From QUBU01 sp014337915 (GTDB taxonomy: Bacteria > Pseudomonadota > Gammaproteobacteria > Steroidobacterales > GCA-2729495): a DNA stretch of 64,000 nucleotides. The notes under the pieces are model-generated. The model searched no databases and was not told where the DNA came from. It worked only from the letters and a program-made list of their open reading frames with translations. Location of the stretch: positions 62,001-126,000 of the forward strand of contig SZOW01000006.1 in the NCBI GenBank assembly GCA_030263395.1, read 5' to 3'. Of the stretch, positions 24,776 to 33,406 are shown one piece after another. Within the stretch, counting starts at the first letter, position 1, and every line of letters begins with the position of its first letter. Both the position numbers and the translations under genes were made by a program.

Positions 24776-26634
24776 TGGCCCCGCAGCCACACAAGGACCT
24801 GCTGCGCTTCATCACCTGCGGCAGCGTCGATGATGGGAAGTCCACCCTGATCGGCCGCCTGCTTTATGACACGAAGCTCCTGTACTCAGACCAGCTCGCC
24901 GCCCTGGAGGCTGACAGCCGCCAGTTCGGTACCCAGGGGCAGGGCCTCGATTTCGCGTTGCTGGTCGACGGGCTCGCGGCCGAGCGGGAGCAGGGGATCA
25001 CCATTGACGTGGCCTACCGCTTCTTCGCTACCGCGACCCGCCAGTTCATCGTCGCCGACACGCCGGGACACGAGCAGTACACGCGCAACATGGTCACCGG
25101 TGCATCGACGGCCGACCTCGCGGTCATCCTCGTCGATGCCCGCAAGGGCATCCTGACGCAGACGCGTCGCCACAGTTACCTGGTCCATCTGCTGGGCATC
25201 CGCCACGTCGTGCTGGCGATCAACAAGATGGACCTGGTCGGCTACGACCAGGCGCGCTTCGACGCTATCGTCGCGGACTATGCCGGCTTCGCACGCAGTA
25301 TCGGCATCGAGGCCTTCACCGCAGTGCCGGTATCCGGCCTGCGCGGCGACAACATCAGCAGCCGCACGGACAGCATGCCCTGGTATGCCGGGCCGAGCCT
25401 GCTTGCGCACCTGGAAGCGGTGGAGATCGATATCGCGGCGGCCCAGTGCCGGCCACTGCGCCTGCCGGTGCAGTGGGTCAACCGGCCGCACGCGGATTTT
25501 CGCGGGTTTTCCGGACTGCTCGCCGCGGGCAGCGTACGGCCCGGCGACGCCGTCCGGGTGCTGCCTTCGGGCAGGCTGACGACGGTGTCGCGCATCGCCA
25601 GCTTCGACGGCGACATGGACATCGCCGTGGCCGGCCAGTCCGTCACCCTGTGCTTCGCGGACGAGATCGACTGCAGCCGTGGCGACGTGATCGCCAGGGC
25701 CGACGAGCCGCCTGAGGTCGCTGACCAGTTCGAGGCGACCATCGTCTGGATGGCGGAGGAAGAACTGCTTCCCGGCCGGCCCTACTGGCTGAAGCTCGCC
25801 ACCCAGACGGTGACCGCGACGGTGCATGGCCTCAAGCACGAGATCAACGTCAACACGCTGGAGCGGCTGGCGGCCCGAACCCTGGGCCTCAACGCCATCG
25901 GCGTGGCGACGCTGGGTACCGACCGGCCGCTGGTGTTCGAGCCCTACGCGGTGGACCGCGGGCTCGGCGGCTTCATCCTCGTGGACAAGCTCAGCAATGC
26001 CACCGTCGGCGCCGGTGTGCTGCACTTCGCCCTGCGGCGCAGCCAGAACGTGCACTGGCAGGCGCTGGAGATCTCCCGGGAGAAGCATGCCGAGCTCAAG
26101 CAGCAGAAGCCGGCGGTGCTGTGGTTCACCGGGCTCTCCGGCGCCGGCAAGTCGACCATCGCCAACCTGGTGGAGAAGCAGCTGGTGAGCCTCGGCCGCC
26201 ACACCTTCCTGCTCGATGGCGACAACGTCCGGCACGGGCTGAACCGGGACCTGGGCTTCACCGACGCCGACCGGGTCGAGAACATCCGCCGCGTCGGCGA
26301 GGTCGCCCGGCTGATGACCGATGCCGGGCTGATCGTGATCGCGGCCTTCATCAGCCCGTTCCGCGCCGAGCGCGCCATGGTCCGGCAGATGATGCTGCCG
26401 GGGGAGTTCCTGGAGATCTTCATCGACACCCCGCTGGCCGCCGCCGAGGCGCGCGACGCCAAGGGCCTGTACCGCAAGGCACGGGCGGGGTTGCTGCGGA
26501 ACTTCACCGGCATCGACAGTCCCTACGAGGCCCCCGAGGCGGCGGAGATCCGCATCGACACCACGAAGCTGTCGGCGGAGCAGGCCGCGGACCTGATCGT
26601 GGCGCGCCTGCTGGCGCGGCCACAGGAGCAATAG
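24775..26634 (+). CDS. cysNC: Bifunctional CysN/CysC: sulfate adenylyltransferase GTPase subunit fused to APS kinase
   Basis: 619 residues. Residues 1-~430 form an EF-Tu-like GTPase (P-loop 'GSVDDGKSTLIGRLLYDTK', 'DTPGHEQYTRNMVTGAS', 'AINKMDLVGYD') that drives APS formation with CysD. From ~440 the APS kinase domain follows, with its own Walker A 'FTGLSGAGKSTIANLVE' and 'LDGDNVRHGLNRDLGF', producing PAPS. The fused form is common in proteobacteria. TGATG coupling to cysD supports a single transcript. PAPS may feed cysteine synthesis or sulfation; the nearby genes do not decide which. Confidence 0.97.
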   Translation: MAPQPHKDLLRFITCGSVDDGKSTLIGRLLYDTKLLYSDQLAALEADSRQFGTQGQGLDFALLVDGLAAEREQGITIDVAYRFFATATRQFIVADTPGHEQYTRNMVTGASTADLAVILVDARKGILTQTRRHSYLVHLLGIRHVVLAINKMDLVGYDQARFDAIVADYAGFARSIGIEAFTAVPVSGLRGDNISSRTDSMPWYAGPSLLAHLEAVEIDIAAAQCRPLRLPVQWVNRPHADFRGFSGLLAAGSVRPGDAVRVLPSGRLTTVSRIASFDGDMDIAVAGQSVTLCFADEIDCSRGDVIARADEPPEVADQFEATIVWMAEEELLPGRPYWLKLATQTVTATVHGLKHEINVNTLERLAARTLGLNAIGVATLGTDRPLVFEPYAVDRGLGGFILVDKLSNATVGAGVLHFALRRSQNVHWQALEISREKHAELKQQKPAVLWFTGLSGAGKSTIANLVEKQLVSLGRHTFLLDGDNVRHGLNRDLGFTDADRVENIRRVGEVARLMTDAGLIVIAAFISPFRAERAMVRQMMLPGEFLEIFIDTPLAAAEARDAKGLYRKARAGLLRNFTGIDSPYEAPEAAEIRIDTTKLSAEQAADLIVARLLARPQEQ

Positions 26635-26637
26635 CGC

Positions 26638-26997
26638 ATGGACCACCACAAGCTCGTGCTCCCGGAGCACATCAACCACTACGGGTTTCTCTTCGGTGGC
26701 TGGCTGCTGCAGTGGATCGACGAGTTCGCTTACATCACGGCCACGGTGGAGTTCCCCGGGCTGCGCTTCGTGACCATCGCCATGGCGGATGTGCAGTTCA
26801 AGCGCCGCATCTCCTCCGGCGAAGTGCTGCGCTTTGCCGTGACGCGCGAGAGCCTCGGCGTGACCTCGGTGCGCTACCGGGTCCGGGCCCATGGGCTGGT
26901 CATGGCGGCCGATCCAGCCGAGATCCTGTTCGAAACCACCATCACCTTCGTCAGCGTGGATGCCGCCGGCGGCAAGACGCCGATCCAGGGCGGCTGA
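26638..26997 (+). CDS. Hotdog-fold acyl-CoA thioesterase (YciA/BFIT-like)
   Basis: 119 residues starting three bases after cysNC, with AGGAG inside the end of that gene. 'HINHYGFLFGGWLLQWIDEF' matches the N-x-x-G-x-x-F-G-G...D/E signature of acyl-CoA hydrolases: the asparagine and acidic residue on the long helix are the catalytic elements. 'VQFKRRISSGEVLRF' is the conserved second half. It hydrolyses acyl-CoA thioesters in the cytoplasm, usually as a hexamer. Its link to sulfate activation is positional only. Confidence 0.85.
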   Translation: MDHHKLVLPEHINHYGFLFGGWLLQWIDEFAYITATVEFPGLRFVTIAMADVQFKRRISSGEVLRFAVTRESLGVTSVRYRVRAHGLVMAADPAEILFETTITFVSVDAAGGKTPIQGG

Positions 26998-27005
26998 ACC
27001 GGCCG

Positions 27006-27905
27006 CTAGCGGCTACCCAGTCGTTCGCGGCCGCGGTCGATCAGTTGCTGCACGGCCGGGTGCTGCACTCGTCGCCCCAGTGTCAGCACATACAACCGTG
27101 CAGAGACGCCGGGCACCAGTCCCAGTTGCAGCAGTCCGAAGCGCTGGCGTGCATCCTCGCCCAGCCAGCGGCCGATCGGTGCCAGCCCCTGGCCGCGGGC
27201 GGCCAGGCCCTTGAGCAACGGCACGTCGTCGATTTCCGCAGCTACCCGTGGCCGGATGCCCTCCTCAGCAAACCACGCCGCCAGCGCCTCGCGCAGGCTG
27301 CCGGTCGCCGGGAGCAGCACCGGCGCTCCATTCAACGAACCGGGGAACCCGGGGCGGTAACGCTCGGCGAGCCGTCGTGTGCCGTACAGGCCGATGCGGG
27401 ACTGGCCGATGAGATGCGCGTGGATGTCCCCGCGGGCGGCCCGCAACGGCAAGCGGTCCGTCATGACGGCGTGTAACCGCCCGGAGATCAGCTCGCCGCA
27501 CAGCGTGCCCGCATCGCCCACGGTCACTTCGAGGCGTATGGCACTGTCGCCGCTCAGCGCCGGGCGCAGCGTCTCGTGAAGCAGGGATCGGGATACCGAG
27601 GGCAGCATGCCAAGGCAGAGGCGGCCCGGGGTTGCGGCCTGCGCCTGCGCCGCCTCGAGCAACTCGCCACCGAGCCGGAAAATCTGGTCGCAATAGCCGC
27701 GCACGACTTCGCCACGGGGCGTGAGCCGCACGCCGCGCGGGCGCCGCAGCAGCAGCCGGCCGCCCAGCGCCGCTTCCAGCGAACGCAGCTGCGAACTCAG
27801 CGTTGAGTGCCGCACGCCGAGGCGGCGGCTCGCTCCGGCGAGACTGCCTTCCTGGGCGATGATCCAGAAGTGATGCAGATGGCGATAGTTCATTCCGGTT
27901 GACAT
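27006..27905 (-). CDS. LysR-family transcriptional regulator, NhaR-like
   Basis: 299 residues if started at ATG 27905; ATG 27893 is equally possible, as neither has a strong ribosome site. The N-terminal winged helix ('MNYRHLHHFWIIAQEGSLAG', 'RHSTLSSQLRSLEAALGGRL') has the 'N-x-x-H-L-x-x-F-W' opening typical of NhaR, the activator of the Na+/H+ antiporter gene and of osmC in E. coli. The substrate-binding-type effector domain follows. It is divergent from the trehalose/MscS operon across a 143-base gap, so control of that operon in response to sodium or osmolarity is a plausible inference. It faces the thioesterase gene tail to tail, 8 bases apart. Confidence 0.85.
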   Translation of the reverse strand: MSTGMNYRHLHHFWIIAQEGSLAGASRRLGVRHSTLSSQLRSLEAALGGRLLLRRPRGVRLTPRGEVVRGYCDQIFRLGGELLEAAQAQAATPGRLCLGMLPSVSRSLLHETLRPALSGDSAIRLEVTVGDAGTLCGELISGRLHAVMTDRLPLRAARGDIHAHLIGQSRIGLYGTRRLAERYRPGFPGSLNGAPVLLPATGSLREALAAWFAEEGIRPRVAAEIDDVPLLKGLAARGQGLAPIGRWLGEDARQRFGLLQLGLVPGVSARLYVLTLGRRVQHPAVQQLIDRGRERLGSR

Positions 27906-28048
27906 CGCTGGCCCGGTCTCTCTGTCTTCAATGGCTGTCCGGGACATTGTCGCAGACCGATCCCTCATGCGGAGGGTTTGATTTTTTCGACAGCTGCCTT
28001 CGCCGTGATGGCCTAGGTGCATCTGCATTGCGCACCTACACTCGGTGC

Positions 28049-28735
28049 ATGCCTGTGTCCCCTGTCGCCGCAGCCGGTACACCCGGACCCTTTGCCGTGC
28101 GCGACTGCGTACTGGTTGCCATCGCCACTGGAAAGCGTGCGCAGAGCCTGCGCGAGTTGCGTGATGGCCTGCAGTCCGTGGAGGCTGGCAGCATCTACTT
28201 CCATTTCTGGGGGCGCCTGCTGCGCCCGCGGCTGGACGATACGGAGTTCCATAACGACTTTGCCGTCTGGGCCCGGCACGCGCTGCACGACAAGCAGCTG
28301 GCGGAGCGCCTGGCGGTGCTCGACCCCGCGGATTTTGCGGACCTGGAGCAGCTGCGTCAGGAGCTCGTGGATGTGGTCGAGGAGCGCATCGAAGAGACCG
28401 AAACCCTCATTGCACGCCGTGACCAGCAGTTCAGCTTCCGCCTCTGCCAGACGGTGGTATTCGATACCGGTGTGCAGATCGCCAGGCCGGAGGATCTCGC
28501 GGCAGCAATTCCCGCCATGTCGCTGGGAAGCATCTATTTCCACGTCATCGAATCCCGGCGCCGCGAGCCAGTGCGTATCGATGACTTCCGTCACTGGCTG
28601 GCGCAGCACGGCGATCGATATCACGCCCTGTGCCAGCAGCTGGCAGCGATCGATCCGTACTTCAGCTCGCTGGCCGAGCTGCGCGACGGGCTGGGACGAG
28701 TCGTCGGTGACTACTTCAGGGCGGTGCCCGCTTGA
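28049..28735 (+). CDS. DUF5752 family protein
   Basis: 228 residues from ATG 28049; the reading from 27899 overlaps the regulatory gap. Two similar halves can be seen: 'SIYFHFWGRLLRPR' with 'DFAVWARHALHDKQLAERL', and 'SIYFHVIESRRREP' with 'DFRHWLAQHGDRYHALCQQL'. It is therefore an internally duplicated alpha-helical protein with conserved S-I-Y-F-H motifs. DUF5752 members are often found next to trehalose synthase-like glycosyltransferases, as here: its stop overlaps the TTG start of the next gene (TTGA). No signal peptide or membrane segment is seen. Molecular function is unknown; a helper or sensor for trehalose metabolism is a guess. Confidence 0.75.
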   Translation: MPVSPVAAAGTPGPFAVRDCVLVAIATGKRAQSLRELRDGLQSVEAGSIYFHFWGRLLRPRLDDTEFHNDFAVWARHALHDKQLAERLAVLDPADFADLEQLRQELVDVVEERIEETETLIARRDQQFSFRLCQTVVFDTGVQIARPEDLAAAIPAMSLGSIYFHVIESRRREPVRIDDFRHWLAQHGDRYHALCQQLAAIDPYFSSLAELRDGLGRVVGDYFRAVPA

Positions 28736-29970
28736 GCCCGCTCCTTGCGGATCACGCGGCCCTGGCAGGTGCCGATGTCGCCCGGCAGCTCGAGTTGCTG
28801 GCGGCACCGCTGCGCGGACTGAAGGTGGTGCATGTCAATTCCACGCGACGCGGTGGCGGCGTGGCCGAGATCCTCGAGCAGATGGTGCCGCTGATGGGCG
28901 AACTGGGCCTCGATGCCAGCTGGGAGGTGATGGAGGGCACGCCACTGTTCTACCGCTGCACCAAGCAGTTTCACAACGCGCTCCAGGGGCAGGATGTCAC
29001 GCTGGGTGAGGAGCTTGCCGCATACGAGCAGGTCAATGCCGACAATGCGGCGCGCCTGCGCCCGCTGCTGGAAGCCGCCGATGTCGTGTTCGTGCACGAC
29101 CCGCAACCCGCAGCACTGCTCAGCCAGGTGCCGCGCCGCCGGGGCAAGTGGATCTGGCGCTGCCACATCGATGTCAGCCACCCGTTCCGTCCGGTCTGGC
29201 GCTACCTGCGGCCACTGGTGGCCGCCCACGACGCCAGCATCTTCTCGCTGGCCGATTTCGCACAGCAGCTGCCGCATCCGATGTTCCTGATTCCGCCGAG
29301 CATCGACCCGCTGGCGCAGAAGAACATCGACCTGCCACCGGAGGAGATCGATGCGTGCTGCCAGCGCTACGGCATCGACCGCGAACGGCCGCTGGCGGTG
29401 CAGGTGTCGCGCTTCGATCGTTTCAAGGATCCAGTCGGAGTGATCCGCGCATTCACCATGGCGCGCGCATTCGTGCCGGGGCTGCAGCTGGTGCTCGCCG
29501 GCGGCGGGGCGGCTGATGATCCGGAGGGCGAGCTGGTGCTGGCAGCGGTGCAGGCGGCAGCACGCAAGCTCGACGATGTCCACGTACTGCTGCTGCCCGA
29601 CGAAGCGCACCGCACTGTGAACGCGCTGCAGCGCGCCGCCGACGTGGTGTTGCAGAAGTCGATCCGTGAGGGCTTCGGGCTGACCGTGACCGAGTCGCTC
29701 TGGAAGGGTCGGCCGGTGATCGGCGGCGACACTGGCGGCATCCGCCTGCAGGTGGTCGACCACCAGACCGGGTTCCTGGTGAGCAGTCCGGAAGGCGCCG
29801 CACTGCGGTTGCGTTACCTGCTGCACTACCGCGACGAACGCCGGCGCATGGGCGAGGCCGGCCATCGCCATGTGCTGCAGAACTTCCTCATCACGCGCCA
29901 GCTGCGCGAATACCTGACGGTGATCCATGCTCTGGTGCGCGGCGCGATGGATCGCATCGAGCTGGCCTGA
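28732..29970 (+). CDS. GT4 glycosyltransferase, trehalose synthase (TreT)-like
   Basis: 412 residues if translation starts at TTG 28732, overlapping the DUF5752 stop; there is no better ATG or GTG near the conserved start. 'VVHVNSTRRGGGVAEILEQ' followed by 'GLDASWEVMEG' is the signature of TreT-type trehalose glycosyltransferring synthases, which join NDP-glucose and glucose reversibly. The donor-site region 'QKSIREGFGLTVTESLWKGRPVIG' carries the E-x7-E motif of GT4 enzymes. Placed upstream of otsB and otsA, it gives the operon a second trehalose-forming route, or a transferase with a related acceptor. Confidence 0.85.
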   Translation: MSPLLADHAALAGADVARQLELLAAPLRGLKVVHVNSTRRGGGVAEILEQMVPLMGELGLDASWEVMEGTPLFYRCTKQFHNALQGQDVTLGEELAAYEQVNADNAARLRPLLEAADVVFVHDPQPAALLSQVPRRRGKWIWRCHIDVSHPFRPVWRYLRPLVAAHDASIFSLADFAQQLPHPMFLIPPSIDPLAQKNIDLPPEEIDACCQRYGIDRERPLAVQVSRFDRFKDPVGVIRAFTMARAFVPGLQLVLAGGGAADDPEGELVLAAVQAAARKLDDVHVLLLPDEAHRTVNALQRAADVVLQKSIREGFGLTVTESLWKGRPVIGGDTGGIRLQVVDHQTGFLVSSPEGAALRLRYLLHYRDERRRMGEAGHRHVLQNFLITRQLREYLTVIHALVRGAMDRIELA

Positions 29971-29987
29971 GTGGGGTCGCCACCGAC

Positions 29988-30776
29988 ATGGAGATGCTCA
30001 AGCCCAACCTGCGACTCGGCATGTTCATGGCCAGGCTGGGCCAATGCCGGCGAGGCATCCTCATGCTCGACTACGACGGTACCCTGGCGCCATTCACCCT
30101 GGACCCGGGGGCGGTGCGACCCTACCCGGGCGTGAGCGAGGCGCTCGATGCCCTGATGGCGGCGGGCGGCACACGCGTGGTGATCGTCACCGGCCGGTCC
30201 CTGCGGGACTCACCGCCCTGGCTGGGCACGCGGTGCCAGCCGGAGGCATGGGGCTCCCACGGGCGTGAGCACCTGCTTGCCGATGGCCAGTATCTCGTCG
30301 CCGGCATCGACGAATTCGCCGCGCGAGCGCTGGCGCTGGCCGATGAGTGGTCGGCGGATGTCGAGGCGGCAGGTGGACGTTGCGAGGCCAAGCCTGGCTG
30401 CATTGCCTTCCACTGGCGCGGCGCAGGATCGACCCAGGTGGTGCGCATCCGCGAGCTGCTTTCCCGGCGCTTCCACGAAGAGGCGCTGGAAGACGTACTG
30501 GAGTGGCGCAACTTCGACGGCGGCATCGAACTGCGTGCTTCGGGAACCAGCAAGGCTGCGGTCGTCGAGGCGGTGCTGGCGGACGCGCCGGACAGCCTGC
30601 CGGTAGCCTATCTCGGCGACGACAGCACCGACGAGGACGCATTCATCGCCATCCGCCACCGCGGCCTTGCGGTGCTGGTGCGCCCGCACTACCGTCCGAC
30701 CGCGGCCGACATCTGGCTCAAGCCACCAGGCGAGCTGCTGACCTTCCTGCACGCCTGGCAGCAGGCGAGCGCATGA
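29988..30776 (+). CDS. otsB: Trehalose-6-phosphate phosphatase
   Basis: 262 residues. HAD-family motifs are intact: nucleophile 'LDYDGTLAPF' (~27), 'VIVTGRS' (~66), and the Mg-binding 'YLGDDSTDEDAFIAIR' (~212). A cap domain lies between. It converts trehalose 6-phosphate from OtsA to trehalose. ATG 29988 is 17 bases after the glycosyltransferase stop; the stop overlaps the MscS start (ATGA). Confidence 0.93.
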   Translation: MEMLKPNLRLGMFMARLGQCRRGILMLDYDGTLAPFTLDPGAVRPYPGVSEALDALMAAGGTRVVIVTGRSLRDSPPWLGTRCQPEAWGSHGREHLLADGQYLVAGIDEFAARALALADEWSADVEAAGGRCEAKPGCIAFHWRGAGSTQVVRIRELLSRRFHEEALEDVLEWRNFDGGIELRASGTSKAAVVEAVLADAPDSLPVAYLGDDSTDEDAFIAIRHRGLAVLVRPHYRPTAADIWLKPPGELLTFLHAWQQASA

Positions 30777-31843
30777 ACGGCGAGCTGCCGGCTGCCATCC
30801 TGGGCAATCCGCCTGGCCGCTGGGCCGCGGCCGTGGTGATTGCGCTGCTCGCCGCGCTGGCACTGGCCCTGCTGCTGCGGTTTGCACGGGTCCGGCTGAG
30901 CGGCTGGGCCCGGGAAACGGATGCGGCGCTGGACGATGGCCTGGCAGCAGCGCTGCGTGCCACACGTTCGTGGTTCATTCTCAGCTGCGGTGTGCTGGCG
31001 GGTGCGCTGACCCTGGCGCTGCCGGCGCGAGTGGCCAGCACCGCGGGCCGCCTGCTGGTGGTGGTGCTGTTGCTGCAGGCGGGACTGTGGCTGCACGCCG
31101 GCATCGGCGGCTGGTTGCAGGGTTACATGGATCGCCACCGTGATCCGGCGCGTGCCGGAGCGGCGACCACCACCACGGTGCTGGCCTTCGTTGCGCGCCT
31201 GCTGCTCTGGTCGCTGGTGGTGCTGATGCTGCTGGCCAATGCCGGCGTGGACGTGACCGCGCTGGTGGCGAGCCTCGGTATCGGCGGTGTGGCTGTGGCA
31301 CTGGCGGCGCAGAACATCCTCGGGGACATGTTCGCCTCACTGGCGATTGCCCTGGACCAGCCGGTCGTCATCGGCGATTTCATCGTCATGGGTGACACCA
31401 TGGGCACGGTGGAGCGGGTGGGCCTGAAGACCACGCACCTGCGCAGCCTCTCGGGCGAGCTCGTGGTGCTGGCCAACACCGACCTGATCGCCAGCCGCAT
31501 CCGCAACTACAAGCGCATGTACGAGCGCCGCGTGGTCTTCGGCTTCGGGGTGGCCTACGAGACTGGTCCGCAGCAGCTAGCGGCCATCCCGGAGACGCTG
31601 TGCGCGGTCATCAGCCGGGAGGAAAGCGTGCGCTTCGAGCGCGCGCACCTGTCGGCGCTCGGTGCCTCGGCCATCGAGTTCGAGGCCGTGTACTACGTGC
31701 TGGATCCGGATTTCAACCGGTTCATGGACATCCAGCAGCGGGTGATTCTCGGGACCATGGCGGCACTGCGCGAGGCTGGCGTGGGGTTTGCCTACCCGAC
31801 CCGGACCATCCACCTGGTGCAGCCACCGCAGGGTGTTGCATGA
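30773..31843 (+). CDS. MscS-family mechanosensitive channel
   Basis: 356 residues with membrane segments near 17-38, 68-110 and 130-160. The pore-lining helix 'LVASLGIGGVAVALAAQNILGD' has the Gly/Ala pattern of MscS TM3, and the beta domain begins 'DQPVVIGDFIVMGDTMGTVERVGLKTTHLR'. Such channels open on hypo-osmotic shock and release small solutes. Overlapping both otsB and otsA by four bases, it is translationally tied to trehalose synthesis, so the operon encodes both accumulation and release of the osmolyte. Confidence 0.93.
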   Translation: MNGELPAAILGNPPGRWAAAVVIALLAALALALLLRFARVRLSGWARETDAALDDGLAAALRATRSWFILSCGVLAGALTLALPARVASTAGRLLVVVLLLQAGLWLHAGIGGWLQGYMDRHRDPARAGAATTTTVLAFVARLLLWSLVVLMLLANAGVDVTALVASLGIGGVAVALAAQNILGDMFASLAIALDQPVVIGDFIVMGDTMGTVERVGLKTTHLRSLSGELVVLANTDLIASRIRNYKRMYERRVVFGFGVAYETGPQQLAAIPETLCAVISREESVRFERAHLSALGASAIEFEAVYYVLDPDFNRFMDIQQRVILGTMAALREAGVGFAYPTRTIHLVQPPQGVA

Positions 31844-33360
31844 TCGTCGTCTCCAACCGTCTGCCCTGGATGGTGCGGCGCGACCGCGCCGGGGTCCCGC
31901 GCCTGGTGGCGGGGTCCGGCGGGCTGGTCTCGGCCATGGCACCGGTACTGGCAGCCCGCGGCGGCACCTGGATCGGCGGAGCGGACTTCTGCGGGCAGGA
32001 CGCGCAGCTGGCGGCCGAGCTCTGCGCTGCCGGCCGGCGCGCCGGCTACGAGCTGCGGCCGCTGTTCCTTGACGAGCAGGAGCGCCGCGGCTTCTACCAC
32101 GGTTTCTCCAACGAGGTGCTGTGGCCGCTGTTCCACGACCTGACTTCCCTCTGTCGCTTCGAGCCGTCGTACTGGCAGGCCTACTGTGTCGTGAACCGCC
32201 GCTTTGCCGCAGAGGTGGGGCAGGCCGCCACGCCGGGTGACCTGGTCTGGGTCCACGACTACCAGCTGATGCTGGTGGGCGCAGGGCTGCGGGACATGGG
32301 CATTGCCGGTCCGCTGGCGTTTTTCCTGCATATCCCGTTTCCGCCACCGGACATTTTCATGAAGCTGCCCTGGCGGCGCGAACTGCTCGACGCGCTGCTG
32401 GCCTACGATCTGCTGGGATTCCAGGCGCCGCGTGACCGGCGCAACTTCACCGACTGTGTCCGCGACCTGCTGCCGGAAGTGAAGATCAGCGGCCGTGGGG
32501 AACATTTTGTGCGCCTGCGCACGGGCAGTCGTGAGCTGCGCGCCGGGCGGTTCCCGATTGGCATCGATTACAACGATTTCTACCGGCGTGCCGCCGCGCC
32601 CGGGGTAGTACGGGAGGCGGCAGCCATGCGCCGGCTGCTGCACGACCGCCAGCTCGTGCTGGGGGTCGACCGGCTGGACTACACGAAAGGCATTCCCGAG
32701 CGCCTGCAGGCCTTCGGCCTCGCGCTGGAGCGGCACCCCGAGTTGCGGGAAAAGGTCACGCTGGTACAGGTGGTGGTGCCTAGCCGCGAGGACATCCCGC
32801 GCTACCGCGAGCTGAAGGCGCGCATCGAGAACCTGGTGGGCAGCATCAACGGGCGCTTCACCCGGCCGGGTGGCTGGGTGCCGATCCACTACGTGTTCCG
32901 CAACCTGGCGCCGGATGACCTGCTGTCGTACTACCGTGCCGCGCAGATCGCCCTGATTACGCCGCTCAAGGACGGCATGAACCTGGTCGCCAAGGAATAC
33001 TGCGCCGCGAGTCCCGATGAGGATTGCGTGCTGGTGCTCTCCGAGTTCGCCGGTGCCGCCGCGGCAATGGCTGGCGCCGCCCTGCTGGTAAACCCCCATG
33101 ACGTCACAGCAGTGGCCGATGCCATCGCCACCGCCTGTGCCATGCCCGCGTCCGAGCGACGCGCCCGCATGCGTCGCCTGCGACGCGGCGTGCGCCGCCA
33201 CGACGTGTTCTGGTGGGTGGATGCCTTCGTGCGTGCCGCGATTGCGCCGTCCGGCCGGCCGTCTGGCGAGGTCGCCGGCATGCCGGGTGCCCTGCCGCCA
33301 CCGCGACGCCGGCGGCGCGGGCCAGGGGAGGGCAACGAGGGCGCGCCCCTGATTCGCTGA
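31840..33360 (+). CDS. otsA: Trehalose-6-phosphate synthase (GT20)
   Basis: 506 residues, ATGA overlap with mscS. GT20 signatures: 'MIVVSNRLPW', glycine loop 'GSGGLVSAMAPVL', 'WVHDYQLMLVG', 'FFLHIPFPPPD', 'VDRLDYTKGIPERLQAF' and 'LKDGMNLVAKEYCA'. It transfers glucose from UDP- or ADP-glucose to glucose 6-phosphate. The C-terminal ~40 residues are proline- and arginine-rich and outside the catalytic fold. It is the last gene of the operon. Confidence 0.96.
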   Translation: MIVVSNRLPWMVRRDRAGVPRLVAGSGGLVSAMAPVLAARGGTWIGGADFCGQDAQLAAELCAAGRRAGYELRPLFLDEQERRGFYHGFSNEVLWPLFHDLTSLCRFEPSYWQAYCVVNRRFAAEVGQAATPGDLVWVHDYQLMLVGAGLRDMGIAGPLAFFLHIPFPPPDIFMKLPWRRELLDALLAYDLLGFQAPRDRRNFTDCVRDLLPEVKISGRGEHFVRLRTGSRELRAGRFPIGIDYNDFYRRAAAPGVVREAAAMRRLLHDRQLVLGVDRLDYTKGIPERLQAFGLALERHPELREKVTLVQVVVPSREDIPRYRELKARIENLVGSINGRFTRPGGWVPIHYVFRNLAPDDLLSYYRAAQIALITPLKDGMNLVAKEYCAASPDEDCVLVLSEFAGAAAAMAGAALLVNPHDVTAVADAIATACAMPASERRARMRRLRRGVRRHDVFWWVDAFVRAAIAPSGRPSGEVAGMPGALPPPRRRRRGPGEGNEGAPLIR

Positions 33361-33406
33361 GCATGCCTGCGATTAACTGGCCGGCAGGCTGCTAGCATGC
33401 GCGCCC

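Noticed and set aside
24886..26892. 668-codon minus-strand frame opposite cysNC
   Set aside because: Antisense shadow; the plus strand carries two Walker A motifs and full CysN/CysC domains.
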